From JBBIGV01 sp037447335 (GTDB lineage Bacteria; Bacteroidota; Ignavibacteria; Ignavibacteriales; Ignavibacteriaceae), in contig JBBIGV010000104.1 of the NCBI GenBank assembly GCA_037447335.1, forward strand, positions 1-7,903: a stretch of DNA of 7,903 bases, given 5' to 3'. The position numbers and the translations under genes were made by a program. The notes below the pieces were generated by a model. The model searched no databases. It had not been told where the DNA came from and saw only the letters and a list, made by a program, of their open reading frames with translations. Below, piece after piece: positions 1 through 6,459 of the stretch. How positions within the stretch are numbered: the first letter of the stretch is position 1; every line of letters begins with the position of its first letter.

Positions 1-374
1 AAATTTACCACCTTTATTTGAGGGATGCTTTTTTTATCGTTTTGGACAGATGTGATTAAGTTTATTGATCCCGGGAATTATTCCTGTTAAGATTTTCAGA
101 AAGATGTGCAATATTTTATAACATCAGTCAATTTACAGCCCGGTAAGTTTTTTTTGATGAATAAAAAAGTTTAACCGTTTTTTATTTAATTATTATAAAT
201 CTTTGGTTAACTTTACTATCAAAACAGACTGCATCTTATAAATTGGAAATACACTAACCCCGGAGCAATTTATATTTATTATCTATCATTGATTTTTTTA
301 ACTACTCATCAGATCAGCAATAGTAAATTAAAGCCTGTTCATTTATCTGAATAAATACTTTCGGTCAAAATAAG

Positions 375-391
375 AGTTTGATGTTCAAACT
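375..391. promoter_or_regulatory. 17-bp perfect palindrome, candidate operator
   Basis: AGTTTGA-TGT-TCAAACT is a perfect inverted repeat with 7-bp arms and a 3-nt centre. It lies 57 nt upstream of the protease start codon. The size and symmetry suit a dimeric transcription-factor site. As RNA it would form only a weak hairpin because the loop is 3 nt and the arms are AT-rich. The arms are read directly from the sequence; the operator role is inference. Confidence 0.4.
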
Positions 392-399
392 ACATTTAC

Positions 400-417
400 A
401 AGATGGAAACCCATCTT
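400..417 (+). promoter_or_regulatory. 5' leader hairpin before the protease gene
   Basis: AAGATGG, a loop AAAC, then CCATCTT: a perfect 7-bp stem with a 4-nt loop. It ends 18 nt before the AAGGAGG ribosome binding site. No T-run follows, so it is not an intrinsic terminator. It could stabilise the mRNA 5' end or affect translation; that role is inference. Confidence 0.4.
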
Positions 418-435
418 AATTTCTTAATAAACAAC

Positions 436-442
436 AAGGAGG
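436..442 (+). promoter_or_regulatory. Ribosome binding site deciding the protease start
   Basis: AAGGAGG is a near-perfect Shine-Dalgarno sequence, 5 nt before the ATG at 448. The alternative in-frame ATG at 403 has none. The 448 start also places a standard signal peptide exactly at the N-terminus. Confidence 0.85.
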
Positions 443-447
443 ATACT

Positions 448-2901
448 ATGAGGTATCAACTACAAATATTCAGAACGGCTCTCTCATTACTGATTGCTTT
501 TGTTCTTTCAGTATCAGTAATTGCCCAAACTGCCGAGCTGAAGTACGATGTTCGTCCATATAAACTTGAGTCAGGTGTTTATGACGGCGCCGGTGATGTC
601 GGAACTCAACCGGGTTTAGCATACTCGGCCATTATCAGTGTGCCCGATATACCGTGGATTCAGCTTCATTTTGAAAAGTCACATCTTGGTGAAAACAGTT
701 ATATCACTATACGATCTTTTCATGATGATTACTGGCAGAAGTTGAATACAGAATCAATCCAGCAATGGAATTATTTCAGTGCATTTTTTAACGGCGGCAC
801 TGTAGAACTAAAACTTTATGTTGATGCTCAGGACAGGGGTGTATTCATAAATCTTGATGAAGTTATCGTTGGAGTATGGGAAGACGGAGATGACCCTGAA
901 AGTATTTGCGGATCTACCGATGACCGTCAGCTTTCGAATCAGCCGGCAACCGGAAGATTGCTCAATGTGGGATGTACCGGGTGGATAATTCCTAACGGAA
1001 AAATTGTATCCGCAGGTCACTGTATAAGCAGTGCAGGAAGTGTAAACGTTATGCAATTTAATGTACCGCTTTCGCTTCCGAACGGAACATTGCAGCATCC
1101 CCCGCCGGAACATCAATATTCAGCCGATGTTACAACAAGAGTTTTTTCAAATTCTGGCGTTGGAAATGACTGGGGAGTGTTTGAAGTATTTCCGAATTCA
1201 GTTACAGGTTTAATGCCAAAGCAGGCACAAAATGCGTTTTATGTATTAAAGCAGGATCTGGGACCGGTTTCAATCCGCATCACTGGCTATGGAACAACAT
1301 CTCCTGCAAACGAAAGAAATCAAGCACAGCAAACTCACGTTGGTCCTAATGCAGGTTCAAGCGGAACTACAATGAGGTATCGTACAGATACAACCGGTGG
1401 TAACTCCGGTAGCCCAATAGTTGATGAAGCTACAGGTATGTCTGTGGGAGTACACTCTCATGGAGGTTGCACTTCAACTGGCGGCAATAATAACGGAACC
1501 AGCTTTTTCAGAACAGAATTCTGGACTGCCGTTGAACAGGGCGCAGGAGGCTGCCCGGTTGATCCCGCATCAAGCCCTAACCCTGCTCATGCATCTACGG
1601 GTATTTCTATAAATCTTACTCAGTTAAGCTGGACTAATGGCACAGGTGCAGTTGCCACAGAACTTTACTTCGGAACTAATCCATCTGCCCTTACACTTGT
1701 TCAGAGCGGCTCTTTATCTACAAGCTGGAATATTACCGGCGGTCCGCTTTCTTACGGAACTACTTACTACTGGCGTGTAAATTCAATTGGCGATACCTGC
1801 ACCACAAATGGTTCAATGTGGTCATTCACTACAGAACAAGATCCTATGCTTGTGCAATGGGTAGAGCCGTTTAATAACTTATCTAACTGGACAATTCTCG
1901 GACCTCTTGGTTTAACAAACTGGACAGCAAACAATTCTGCAAATGCAGGCGGTACTGCTCCCGAATTAAGAATGAGCTGGACACCATCGTTTAATGGCGT
2001 TTCAAGGATAAGGTCGAATGTTATTACTTTTTCTCCTCCGCTTCCAAATAATCAGGAAGTTTCATATTCATTCAGATTTTCCCTTGACTGGTATGCCAAT
2101 CCAAGCGGAACGGTTGAAGTTCTGATTACCTGGAATGGCGGTACAACAACCACACCTCTTTACACTTTGGTAAATCCCACTGGCGACGTCGGACCTTTAA
2201 CTGTTTCCGGAACATTTATGTCTCCGGCTTCCGAAACTCTTAATTTGCAGGCAGAGATCGTATTTACCGGAAATTCTTTTAATATAGATTTCATCTATTG
2301 GGATAATCTTACCTTTGGTTACATCATTCCTGTTGAGCTTGCATCATTTGCGGCTCTTACAAATAATAATGATGTTGTGCTGAACTGGAGTACTTCTTCA
2401 GAACTGAACAACCAGGGATTTGAAGTTGAACGTTCGTTGAAAGGGCAGGATTGGCAGAAGATCGGATACGTTGCCGGTCATGGCACAACATCAGAATCGA
2501 TGAGTTATTCGTTTACTGATTACAATCTGAACAACGGCGCTTACAGTTACAGGCTTAAGCAGATAGACTTTGACGGCAGCTTTGTTTACTCAAATGTAAT
2601 TGAAGTTGAAGTTAATGCGCCTGTTGCATACAGCCTTGAGCAAAACTATCCCAATCCGTTTAATCCGGCTACTACAATCGCATTTGGTCTGGCTTCTGAT
2701 TCTAAGGTTACATTAAAAATATTTGATGTACTCGGACAGGAAGCAGCAACCATTGCAAATGATAATTTCAGCGCGGGTCAGCATAAAGTTGATTTTGACG
2801 CTGCAGGGTTAAACAGCGGTGTTTATTTCTATAGTATAGACGCTGCAGGCGTGGATGGTTCAAAATTTATTCAGACACGTAAGATGATCTTAATTAAATA
2901 A
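448..2901 (+). CDS. Secreted glutamyl-endopeptidase-like (V8/trypsin-fold) serine protease with T9SS C-terminal sorting domain
   Basis: Predicted 817-aa secreted serine peptidase (S1 fold). Residues 1-26 are a signal peptide: basic M-R-Y-Q start, hydrophobic core, likely cleavage at V-I-A|Q. Residues about 27-145 form a beta-rich domain containing QQWNYFSAFFNGGTVEL. The peptidase domain, about 150-372, carries the triad: H191 in SAGHC, D241 in NDWGVFEV and S320 in TGGNSGSPI. The string D-T-T-G-G-N-S-G-S-P and the later G-V-H-S-H-G-G resemble V8-type glutamyl endopeptidases, so cleavage after Glu is a reasonable but unproven inference. Next come an FN3-like domain (about 375-463, ending WSFTT), a jelly-roll-like domain (about 468-625), a second beta domain starting PVELASF (628) and a T9SS type A sorting domain (about 726-817, with NYPNPFNP at 733-740). 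T9SS cargo is normally released or anchored outside the outer membrane. An intrinsic terminator follows, so the gene appears to be transcribed alone. All catalytic residues are present. Confidence 0.9.
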   Translation: MRYQLQIFRTALSLLIAFVLSVSVIAQTAELKYDVRPYKLESGVYDGAGDVGTQPGLAYSAIISVPDIPWIQLHFEKSHLGENSYITIRSFHDDYWQKLNTESIQQWNYFSAFFNGGTVELKLYVDAQDRGVFINLDEVIVGVWEDGDDPESICGSTDDRQLSNQPATGRLLNVGCTGWIIPNGKIVSAGHCISSAGSVNVMQFNVPLSLPNGTLQHPPPEHQYSADVTTRVFSNSGVGNDWGVFEVFPNSVTGLMPKQAQNAFYVLKQDLGPVSIRITGYGTTSPANERNQAQQTHVGPNAGSSGTTMRYRTDTTGGNSGSPIVDEATGMSVGVHSHGGCTSTGGNNNGTSFFRTEFWTAVEQGAGGCPVDPASSPNPAHASTGISINLTQLSWTNGTGAVATELYFGTNPSALTLVQSGSLSTSWNITGGPLSYGTTYYWRVNSIGDTCTTNGSMWSFTTEQDPMLVQWVEPFNNLSNWTILGPLGLTNWTANNSANAGGTAPELRMSWTPSFNGVSRIRSNVITFSPPLPNNQEVSYSFRFSLDWYANPSGTVEVLITWNGGTTTTPLYTLVNPTGDVGPLTVSGTFMSPASETLNLQAEIVFTGNSFNIDFIYWDNLTFGYIIPVELASFAALTNNNDVVLNWSTSSELNNQGFEVERSLKGQDWQKIGYVAGHGTTSESMSYSFTDYNLNNGAYSYRLKQIDFDGSFVYSNVIEVEVNAPVAYSLEQNYPNPFNPATTIAFGLASDSKVTLKIFDVLGQEAATIANDNFSAGQHKVDFDAAGLNSGVYFYSIDAAGVDGSKFIQTRKMILIK

Positions 2902-2925
2902 ATTTTTATTTATTAACTTTTTGTT

Positions 2926-2954
2926 AAAGGCTGCTCAAACGGGCAGCCTTTTTT
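2926..2954 (+). terminator. Rho-independent terminator of the protease gene
   Basis: AAAGGCTGC and GCAGCCTTT form a perfect 9-bp stem around an 8-nt loop, and a six-T run begins within the 3' arm. It starts 24 nt after the protease stop codon. This is a textbook intrinsic terminator and separates the protease unit from gdhA. Confidence 0.92.
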
Positions 2955-3109
2955 GTGTATTCAATTTGTAATGATTTCTATTACAGGCAAATCATAATAT
3001 CCGCTCTACTGTCTTAATCAATCGCTCGTTAGTTTCAAATACATCAAGCTGAAGTGTTGTAAAAATTCATTAAACAAAAGCTCTTTAATTCTCAACATAA
3101 ACTTAAAAC

Positions 3110-3124
3110 GGTGTGCAAAACACC
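3110..3124 (+). promoter_or_regulatory. Small hairpin abutting the gdhA ribosome binding site
   Basis: GGTGT, loop GCAAA, then ACACC: a 5-bp perfect stem ending exactly where the AGGGAG ribosome binding site begins (3125). Coaxial placement next to the Shine-Dalgarno sequence could modulate initiation. The structure is seen; the regulatory effect is inference, and a stem this short can occur by chance. Confidence 0.3.
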
Positions 3125-3130
3125 AGGGAG
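3125..3130 (+). promoter_or_regulatory. Ribosome binding site deciding the gdhA start
   Basis: AGGGAG lies 6 nt before the ATG at 3137. The alternative upstream in-frame GTG at 3113 sits inside the small hairpin and has no Shine-Dalgarno sequence. It would add eight residues (M-Q-N-T-R-E-K-K) encoded by the ribosome binding site itself. Confidence 0.8.
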
Positions 3131-3136
3131 AAAAAA

Positions 3137-4498
3137 ATGACAGAGCATGTAAAAGAACTAATGGCAGAAGTAAAAGCAAAAAACCCTGCCGAGCCTGAAT
3201 TTCACCAGGCTGTTGAAGAGGTTGCAGAATCTCTTGATCTCGTATTGGAAAGACATCCTGAGTACAGAGCAGCAAGAATCCTAGAGCGAATAATTGAACC
3301 GGAAAGAATAATTTCGTTCCGGGTTGCCTGGGTAGATGATCAGGGCGAAGTGCACATTAACCGCGGCTACAGGATTGAAATGAACAGTGCAATCGGTCCA
3401 TATAAAGGTGGATTGAGATTTCACCCTTCGGTTACACAAGGCATACTTAAATTTCTTGCATTCGAACAGGTATTTAAAAACAGTTTGACTTCACTTCCGC
3501 TAGGAGGCGGAAAAGGCGGTTCCGATTTCGATCCTAAAGGAAAAAGTGATTTAAAAATAATGAGATTCTGCCAGCAGTTTATGAATGAATTATTCAGACA
3601 CATAGGCGCTGAAACAGATGTGCCAGCCGGCGATATTGGTGTTGGCGGAAGGGAAATCGGTTATCTGTTTGGTCAGTACAAAAAACTTCGCAATGAATTT
3701 ACAGGCGTGTTAACAGGTAAAGGGATAAACTGGGGCGGTTCGCTTATTCGCCCCGAAGCAACCGGTTACGGAGCTGTTTACTTTGCAGCGGAAATGCTTG
3801 CAACAAGAAATGAAACGCTCGAAGGGAAAACATGTCTTGTATCGGGCAGCGGCAATGTAGCCCAATATACAATTGAAAAGCTGCTTGAACTCGGAGCTAA
3901 AGCTGTTACGGTTTCGGATTCAAACGGATATATTTATGATGATAAGGGAATTGATAAAGATAAACTCCAGTTCCTGATGGAATTGAAAAATGTTAAGCGC
4001 GGCAGGATTAAAGAATATGCCGAGAAATACAAAGAAGCAGTTTACACGCAGCTCGATCCAAAAGATGATTTTAACCCATTGTGGAACCATAAAGCAGACT
4101 GTGCATTCCCGAGCGCTACACAAAATGAAATAAATGCAAAAGACGCTGAAAATCTTTTGAAGAATGGTGTATATGTTGTAAGCGAGGGGGCTAATATGCC
4201 TACAACCCCTAACGGAGTAAAAATATTTCTCGATTCAAAAATACTTTTTGGCCCCGGTAAAGCAGCAAATGCCGGTGGTGTTGCTGTATCCGGTTTGGAG
4301 ATGACGCAAAACAGCATGAGGCTTCCCTGGACAAGGGATGAGGTTGATAATCGTTTGCGTATGATTATGCACTCAATTCATAAAACCTGTGTTGAAATGT
4401 CTGACAGATTTGGAACACCGGGCAATTATGTTAACGGCGCAAACATCGGAGGTTTCCTTAAAGTTGCTGATGCAATGATTGATCAAGGAGTTGTGTAG
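3137..4498 (+). CDS. gdhA: Glutamate dehydrogenase, hexameric type, probably NADP-specific
   Basis: A complete 453-aa enzyme, the usual length for the ~450-residue hexameric class. It catalyses the reversible amination of 2-oxoglutarate with ammonium to glutamate in the cytoplasm. The N-terminal dimerisation/substrate domain (about 55-190) contains GPYKGGLRFHPSV. The active-site lysine K126 is in PLGGGKGGSDFDP, and the catalytic aspartate D166 is in PAGDIGVGGREIG; these correspond to K125 and D165 of the Clostridium symbiosum enzyme. The Rossmann domain (from about 200) has the GSGNVA dinucleotide loop at 237-242. The second strand ends VSDSNG, a Ser where NAD-specific enzymes such as that of C. 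symbiosum differ, which favours NADP and an assimilatory role. ANAGGVAVSGLEMTQNS near the C-terminus is also typical. The gene ends with tandem stops TAG-TAA. It is preceded by the protease terminator and so probably has its own promoter within 2955-3110, which I could not define. It shows no functional link to the secreted-protein genes around it. Confidence 0.97.
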   Translation: MTEHVKELMAEVKAKNPAEPEFHQAVEEVAESLDLVLERHPEYRAARILERIIEPERIISFRVAWVDDQGEVHINRGYRIEMNSAIGPYKGGLRFHPSVTQGILKFLAFEQVFKNSLTSLPLGGGKGGSDFDPKGKSDLKIMRFCQQFMNELFRHIGAETDVPAGDIGVGGREIGYLFGQYKKLRNEFTGVLTGKGINWGGSLIRPEATGYGAVYFAAEMLATRNETLEGKTCLVSGSGNVAQYTIEKLLELGAKAVTVSDSNGYIYDDKGIDKDKLQFLMELKNVKRGRIKEYAEKYKEAVYTQLDPKDDFNPLWNHKADCAFPSATQNEINAKDAENLLKNGVYVVSEGANMPTTPNGVKIFLDSKILFGPGKAANAGGVAVSGLEMTQNSMRLPWTRDEVDNRLRMIMHSIHKTCVEMSDRFGTPGNYVNGANIGGFLKVADAMIDQGVV

Positions 4499-4540
4499 TA
4501 ATTAGAAAATCGTTGTATAAATGGAATGATGGTTGTGATT

Positions 4541-4564
4541 TGTGTATGGGATAAATCCCACACA
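4541..4564 (+). other. Imperfect hairpin downstream of gdhA
   Basis: TGTGTATGGGATAAATCCCACACA can be drawn by eye as TGTGT and GGGA pairing with TCCC and ACACA around a TAAA loop, with a 2-nt bulge on the 5' side. It lies 42 nt after the gdhA stop. No T-run follows, so it is at most a processing or weak termination structure. No clear intrinsic terminator was found between gdhA and the next gene. Confidence 0.4.
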
Positions 4565-4657
4565 GAGCCTGATGTAAGCTAACGATTAAGTTTGAGTTTA
4601 ATCCAAAATGTTCTTATGTTCTACCCAGTTAATAAAATAACAATTAGGAGATTTGTT

Positions 4658-4792
4658 ATGAAAACCCTAATTACGAAGCCGCAAGCGGGTTTAAGCGGCA
4701 GTGAAAATGAAAATTATTCTTCTGCTGCGTTCACTCCTGCGCACAAACTACCCACAACATACAACCATAAATACTTTAACCAAACGAGTTAA
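4658..4792 (+). CDS. Possible 44-aa leader ORF upstream of the FG-GAP gene
   Basis: This ORF starts at an ATG preceded by AGGAG at 4646-4650, 7 nt upstream, a better ribosome binding site than that of the large gene after it. It encodes 44 residues starting MKTLITKPQAG and rich in Ser, Asn, Thr and Pro, with no signal peptide, membrane segment or domain I recognise. Its TAA stop (4790-4792) falls 4 nt before the ATG at 4797, a spacing that permits translational coupling. It contains a short inverted repeat (GCCGC 4678-4682 with GCGGC 4695-4699). It could be a real leader peptide, or a relic left when the original start region of the FG-GAP gene was separated from its signal-peptide coding sequence. 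Whether it makes a functional peptide is uncertain. Confidence 0.35.
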   Translation: MKTLITKPQAGLSGSENENYSSAAFTPAHKLPTTYNHKYFNQTS

Positions 4793-4796
4793 TACC

Positions 4797-5417
4797 ATGA
4801 AAACACTATTCGTACTTTTTGTTTTGATAACAGCAAACCTCTCCGCTCAAAATTGGTTCTATATGCCGTCATTCTGGACAGTTAGTGGACCGGGTATGGC
4901 TTTTAACATTGAAGCGTTTGATATGAATAAAGACGGGCGCCTCGATGTTGTAGTTGGAAACTGGAATGATACCTATGTTTATTATGGCGGACCCGGTATC
5001 CTAAACACAACAGTTGACTTAGTTTACACAGGAAGAATGCTTGCAATTTGCGATTATAACGGCGATGGGTTTGATGATTTGATAGCAATGCACTTTACTA
5101 ATTTTGACAGCACACGCGAGGATTATGACGGAGAGATATTATTTTACTGGGGAAGCGATACAACCGAACTTGCAATAGATACCATACCTGATTACTCAAT
5201 TCCTTTACCTACTTTATATCCAACTTTTGAAAGATTTACTGTTGGATATTTCACTGTTGGAATACAAAAAGGTGATTTGAATAATGATGGGAAAAGGGAT
5301 CTTGTTTTCAGTTCGCTTTATAATGTTGAAGAACTCGGAGATATTGTCCCGAGCGGAAAGATATATATATATATATGGGAAAAGAAATACCAGCAGATAC
5401 TGCAGATTTTATGTTAA
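4797..5417 (+). CDS. FG-GAP repeat secreted protein, N-terminal part (frameshifted at an AT tract)
   Basis: First part of a secreted beta-propeller protein. The ATG at 4797 is chosen because it begins a standard signal peptide (MKTLFVLFVLITANLSAQN, cleavage near S-A|Q). The in-frame GTG at 4701 would place a polar 32-residue extension before it. No good Shine-Dalgarno precedes 4797, so translation may be coupled to the small ORF ending at 4792. Three Asp-rich calcium-binding loops of FG-GAP/integrin-alpha type are visible: DMNKDGRLD (residue 42), DYNGDGFDD (86) and DLNNDGKRD (160). After S-G-K (residue 188) the frame runs through (AT)8 as IYIYI, then reads 13 further residues (WEKKYQQILQILC) to a TAA. 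This gives a 206-aa product without the rest of the propeller and without a sorting signal. The sequence continues in another frame at 5363-6427. Confidence 0.85.
   Translation: MKTLFVLFVLITANLSAQNWFYMPSFWTVSGPGMAFNIEAFDMNKDGRLDVVVGNWNDTYVYYGGPGILNTTVDLVYTGRMLAICDYNGDGFDDLIAMHFTNFDSTREDYDGEILFYWGSDTTELAIDTIPDYSIPLPTLYPTFERFTVGYFTVGIQKGDLNNDGKRDLVFSSLYNVEELGDIVPSGKIYIYIWEKKYQQILQILC
5361..5376. repeat. (AT)8 dinucleotide microsatellite inside the FG-GAP coding sequence
   Basis: Eight perfect AT units lie exactly where the reading frame of the FG-GAP gene breaks. Reading by hand: with 8 units the upstream frame goes to TGG GAA AAG and stops at 5417. With 7 units it goes to ATG GGA AAA GAA and joins the long downstream frame. 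With 9 units it enters the third frame (GGG AAA AGA). One unit lost therefore restores a 542-aa protein reading SGK-IYIY-MGKEIPADTADF across the joint. Confidence 0.95.
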
Positions 5418-6427
5418 TTGGGCAGTATGTTTTGGCTAACTATGGCTATTTTTTTCAAATAGGTAATATTAATGGTGATAACTATGATGATTTATTAATT
5501 AGTTCAAATCTTTCGAGAACGGCAGGTGTTACTTATGACAGTATAAACTATCTTCATATTTTTTACGGCTCAGATAATTTCGAAGCAATTCAGGGGAATG
5601 AATCTAAAGTATATTCTTCTTTTGTAAGCCCACCGGATAGCGCTGCAGGATGGTTTTTGAGGAGGTTTTCTGTAGATGATATAAATGGAGATGGAATAGA
5701 TGATCTTGTGGTTGGAAGATCGTTTTATAACTATCCTCATATAACAACTGTTCATTATGGTAGTTCAAGTGGAATAGATACAATACCATCTTTTACCTTT
5801 ATACAGGATACAACAATCCTGTATTTTTGGAGTGCCGGTGGGGTAACCCAAAATATAGGTGATTTCAATATGGATGGCTATGATGATTTTATAATGTCAC
5901 CTGCAGGTAATAATCAATTTGCACTTCATTTTGGTGGACCTTATGTAAGCAATGGCAACAGGTATGGAGCAAGAGGTTACTCCAATGCTTATGGTGTATT
6001 TCCACCAAAAGGAGTGAATTTAGGAGATCAGAGCGGTGATGGAGTAAATGACATTACTGTTATTACTGGCTCTCATCCGAATGTGAAAGGATACGTCTTA
6101 ATGCTTTATGGACAGGATATCCCAACAGATGTTAAAGAAATAGAAGAAAAGCTAAAAGATTTTAAACTTTATCAGAATTATCCGAATCCCTTTAATCCTT
6201 ATACAAGAATAGACTTTCAAATAGCTATTAGAGCCAATGTTAAATTAACTATTTATGATCCTTTAGGTCGTGTAGTAGTGACGCTGCTTGATAAAGAACT
6301 ATCTGCTGGTAGTCATCAGGTAGAATTTGATGCTTCAAAATATAATTTAAGCAGTGGAGTTTACTTTTGTAAATTACAAATAAGAGGGGGTGAGTCATCA
6401 AGCATTAAAATGATTTTTTTGAAGTAA
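5375..6427 (+). CDS. FG-GAP repeat secreted protein, C-terminal part with T9SS sorting domain
   Basis: Continuation of the gene that starts at 4797, in the -1 frame. The frame is open from 5363, and its first ATG (5375) lies at the edge of the AT tract. That ATG has only a poor ribosome binding site (GGAAAG, 14 nt upstream) and no signal peptide, so independent expression of a functional protein is unlikely. It adds four more calcium-binding loops: NINGDNYDD, DINGDGIDD, DFNMDGYDD and DQSGDGVND (restored residues 223, 294, 355 and 410). With the three upstream loops this makes seven, which suits a seven-bladed propeller. A linker rich in Lys and Glu leads to a complete T9SS type A sorting domain (about 455-542) with YQNYPNPFNP and SGVYF. 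Loop type and sorting domain together suggest a calcium-dependent cell-surface or released protein. Its ligand is unknown. An unknown secreted-protein gene follows after 32 nt, probably in the same operon. Confidence 0.88.
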   Translation: MGKEIPADTADFMLIGQYVLANYGYFFQIGNINGDNYDDLLISSNLSRTAGVTYDSINYLHIFYGSDNFEAIQGNESKVYSSFVSPPDSAAGWFLRRFSVDDINGDGIDDLVVGRSFYNYPHITTVHYGSSSGIDTIPSFTFIQDTTILYFWSAGGVTQNIGDFNMDGYDDFIMSPAGNNQFALHFGGPYVSNGNRYGARGYSNAYGVFPPKGVNLGDQSGDGVNDITVITGSHPNVKGYVLMLYGQDIPTDVKEIEEKLKDFKLYQNYPNPFNPYTRIDFQIAIRANVKLTIYDPLGRVVVTLLDKELSAGSHQVEFDASKYNLSSGVYFCKLQIRGGESSSIKMIFLK

Positions 6428-6449
6428 ATATTTTTATAAACTATTCAAT

Positions 6450-6454
6450 GGAGG
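6450..6454 (+). promoter_or_regulatory. Ribosome binding site supporting the GTG start at 6460
   Basis: GGAGG lies 5 nt before GTG 6460, and a typical signal peptide follows immediately. This shows that the true gene start is upstream of the in-frame TAG at 6565, so the open frame after the TAG is not a separate gene with its own start. Confidence 0.8.
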
Positions 6455-6459
6455 AAAAA

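Larger units (their letters stand above)
1..447. other. Non-coding leader/intergenic region upstream of the protease gene
   Basis: I find no convincing gene here on either strand. The stretch is very AT-rich with many stops. It has A and T runs, a short palindrome with one central base near 73-83 (GGAAT-T-ATTCC), and two stronger inverted repeats near its 3' end that are listed separately. No promoter matched both elements of either the sigma-70 or the Bacteroidota (TTTG / TAnnTTTG) consensus at proper spacing, so I call none. An ATG at 403 is in frame with the protease. It lies inside a hairpin arm and has no ribosome binding site, so I treat 403-447 as untranslated. Confidence 0.7.

Noticed and set aside
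403..447. In-frame upstream ATG adding 15 residues to the protease
   Set aside because: It has no ribosome binding site and the ATG lies in a hairpin arm. The ATG at 448 has AAGGAGG at 5-nt spacing and gives a proper signal peptide at the N-terminus.
808..1116. Minus-strand ORF of 102 codons inside the protease gene
   Set aside because: It lies opposite the N-terminal and catalytic-His region of a supported gene, with no start signals and no recognisable protein features.
3113..3136. GTG start extending gdhA by eight residues
   Set aside because: The extension encodes the ribosome binding site itself (AGGGAG) and lies partly in a hairpin. The ATG at 3137 is well placed.
3018..3275. Minus-strand ORF of 85 codons over the gdhA start
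   Set aside because: It overlaps the gdhA coding start on the opposite strand, has no ribosome binding site or recognisable domain, and is explained as a shadow of a well-supported gene.
4042..4317. Minus-strand ORF of 91 codons inside gdhA
   Set aside because: It lies wholly within a highly conserved enzyme gene. Its composition reflects the complement of gdhA codons and no independent signal supports it.
4541..4564. Intrinsic terminator for gdhA
   Set aside because: The stem has a bulge and no T-run follows, so it does not meet the usual pattern; listed only as a hairpin.
4701..4796. GTG start extending the FG-GAP protein by 32 residues
   Set aside because: It would bury the clear signal peptide behind a polar extension, and no Shine-Dalgarno sequence precedes it.
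5361..5400. Programmed -1 ribosomal frameshift at the G-GGA-AAA heptamer
   Set aside because: The heptamer is in the phase of the downstream frame, not the incoming one, so tandem tRNA re-pairing does not fit. I also saw no strong stem-loop just downstream.
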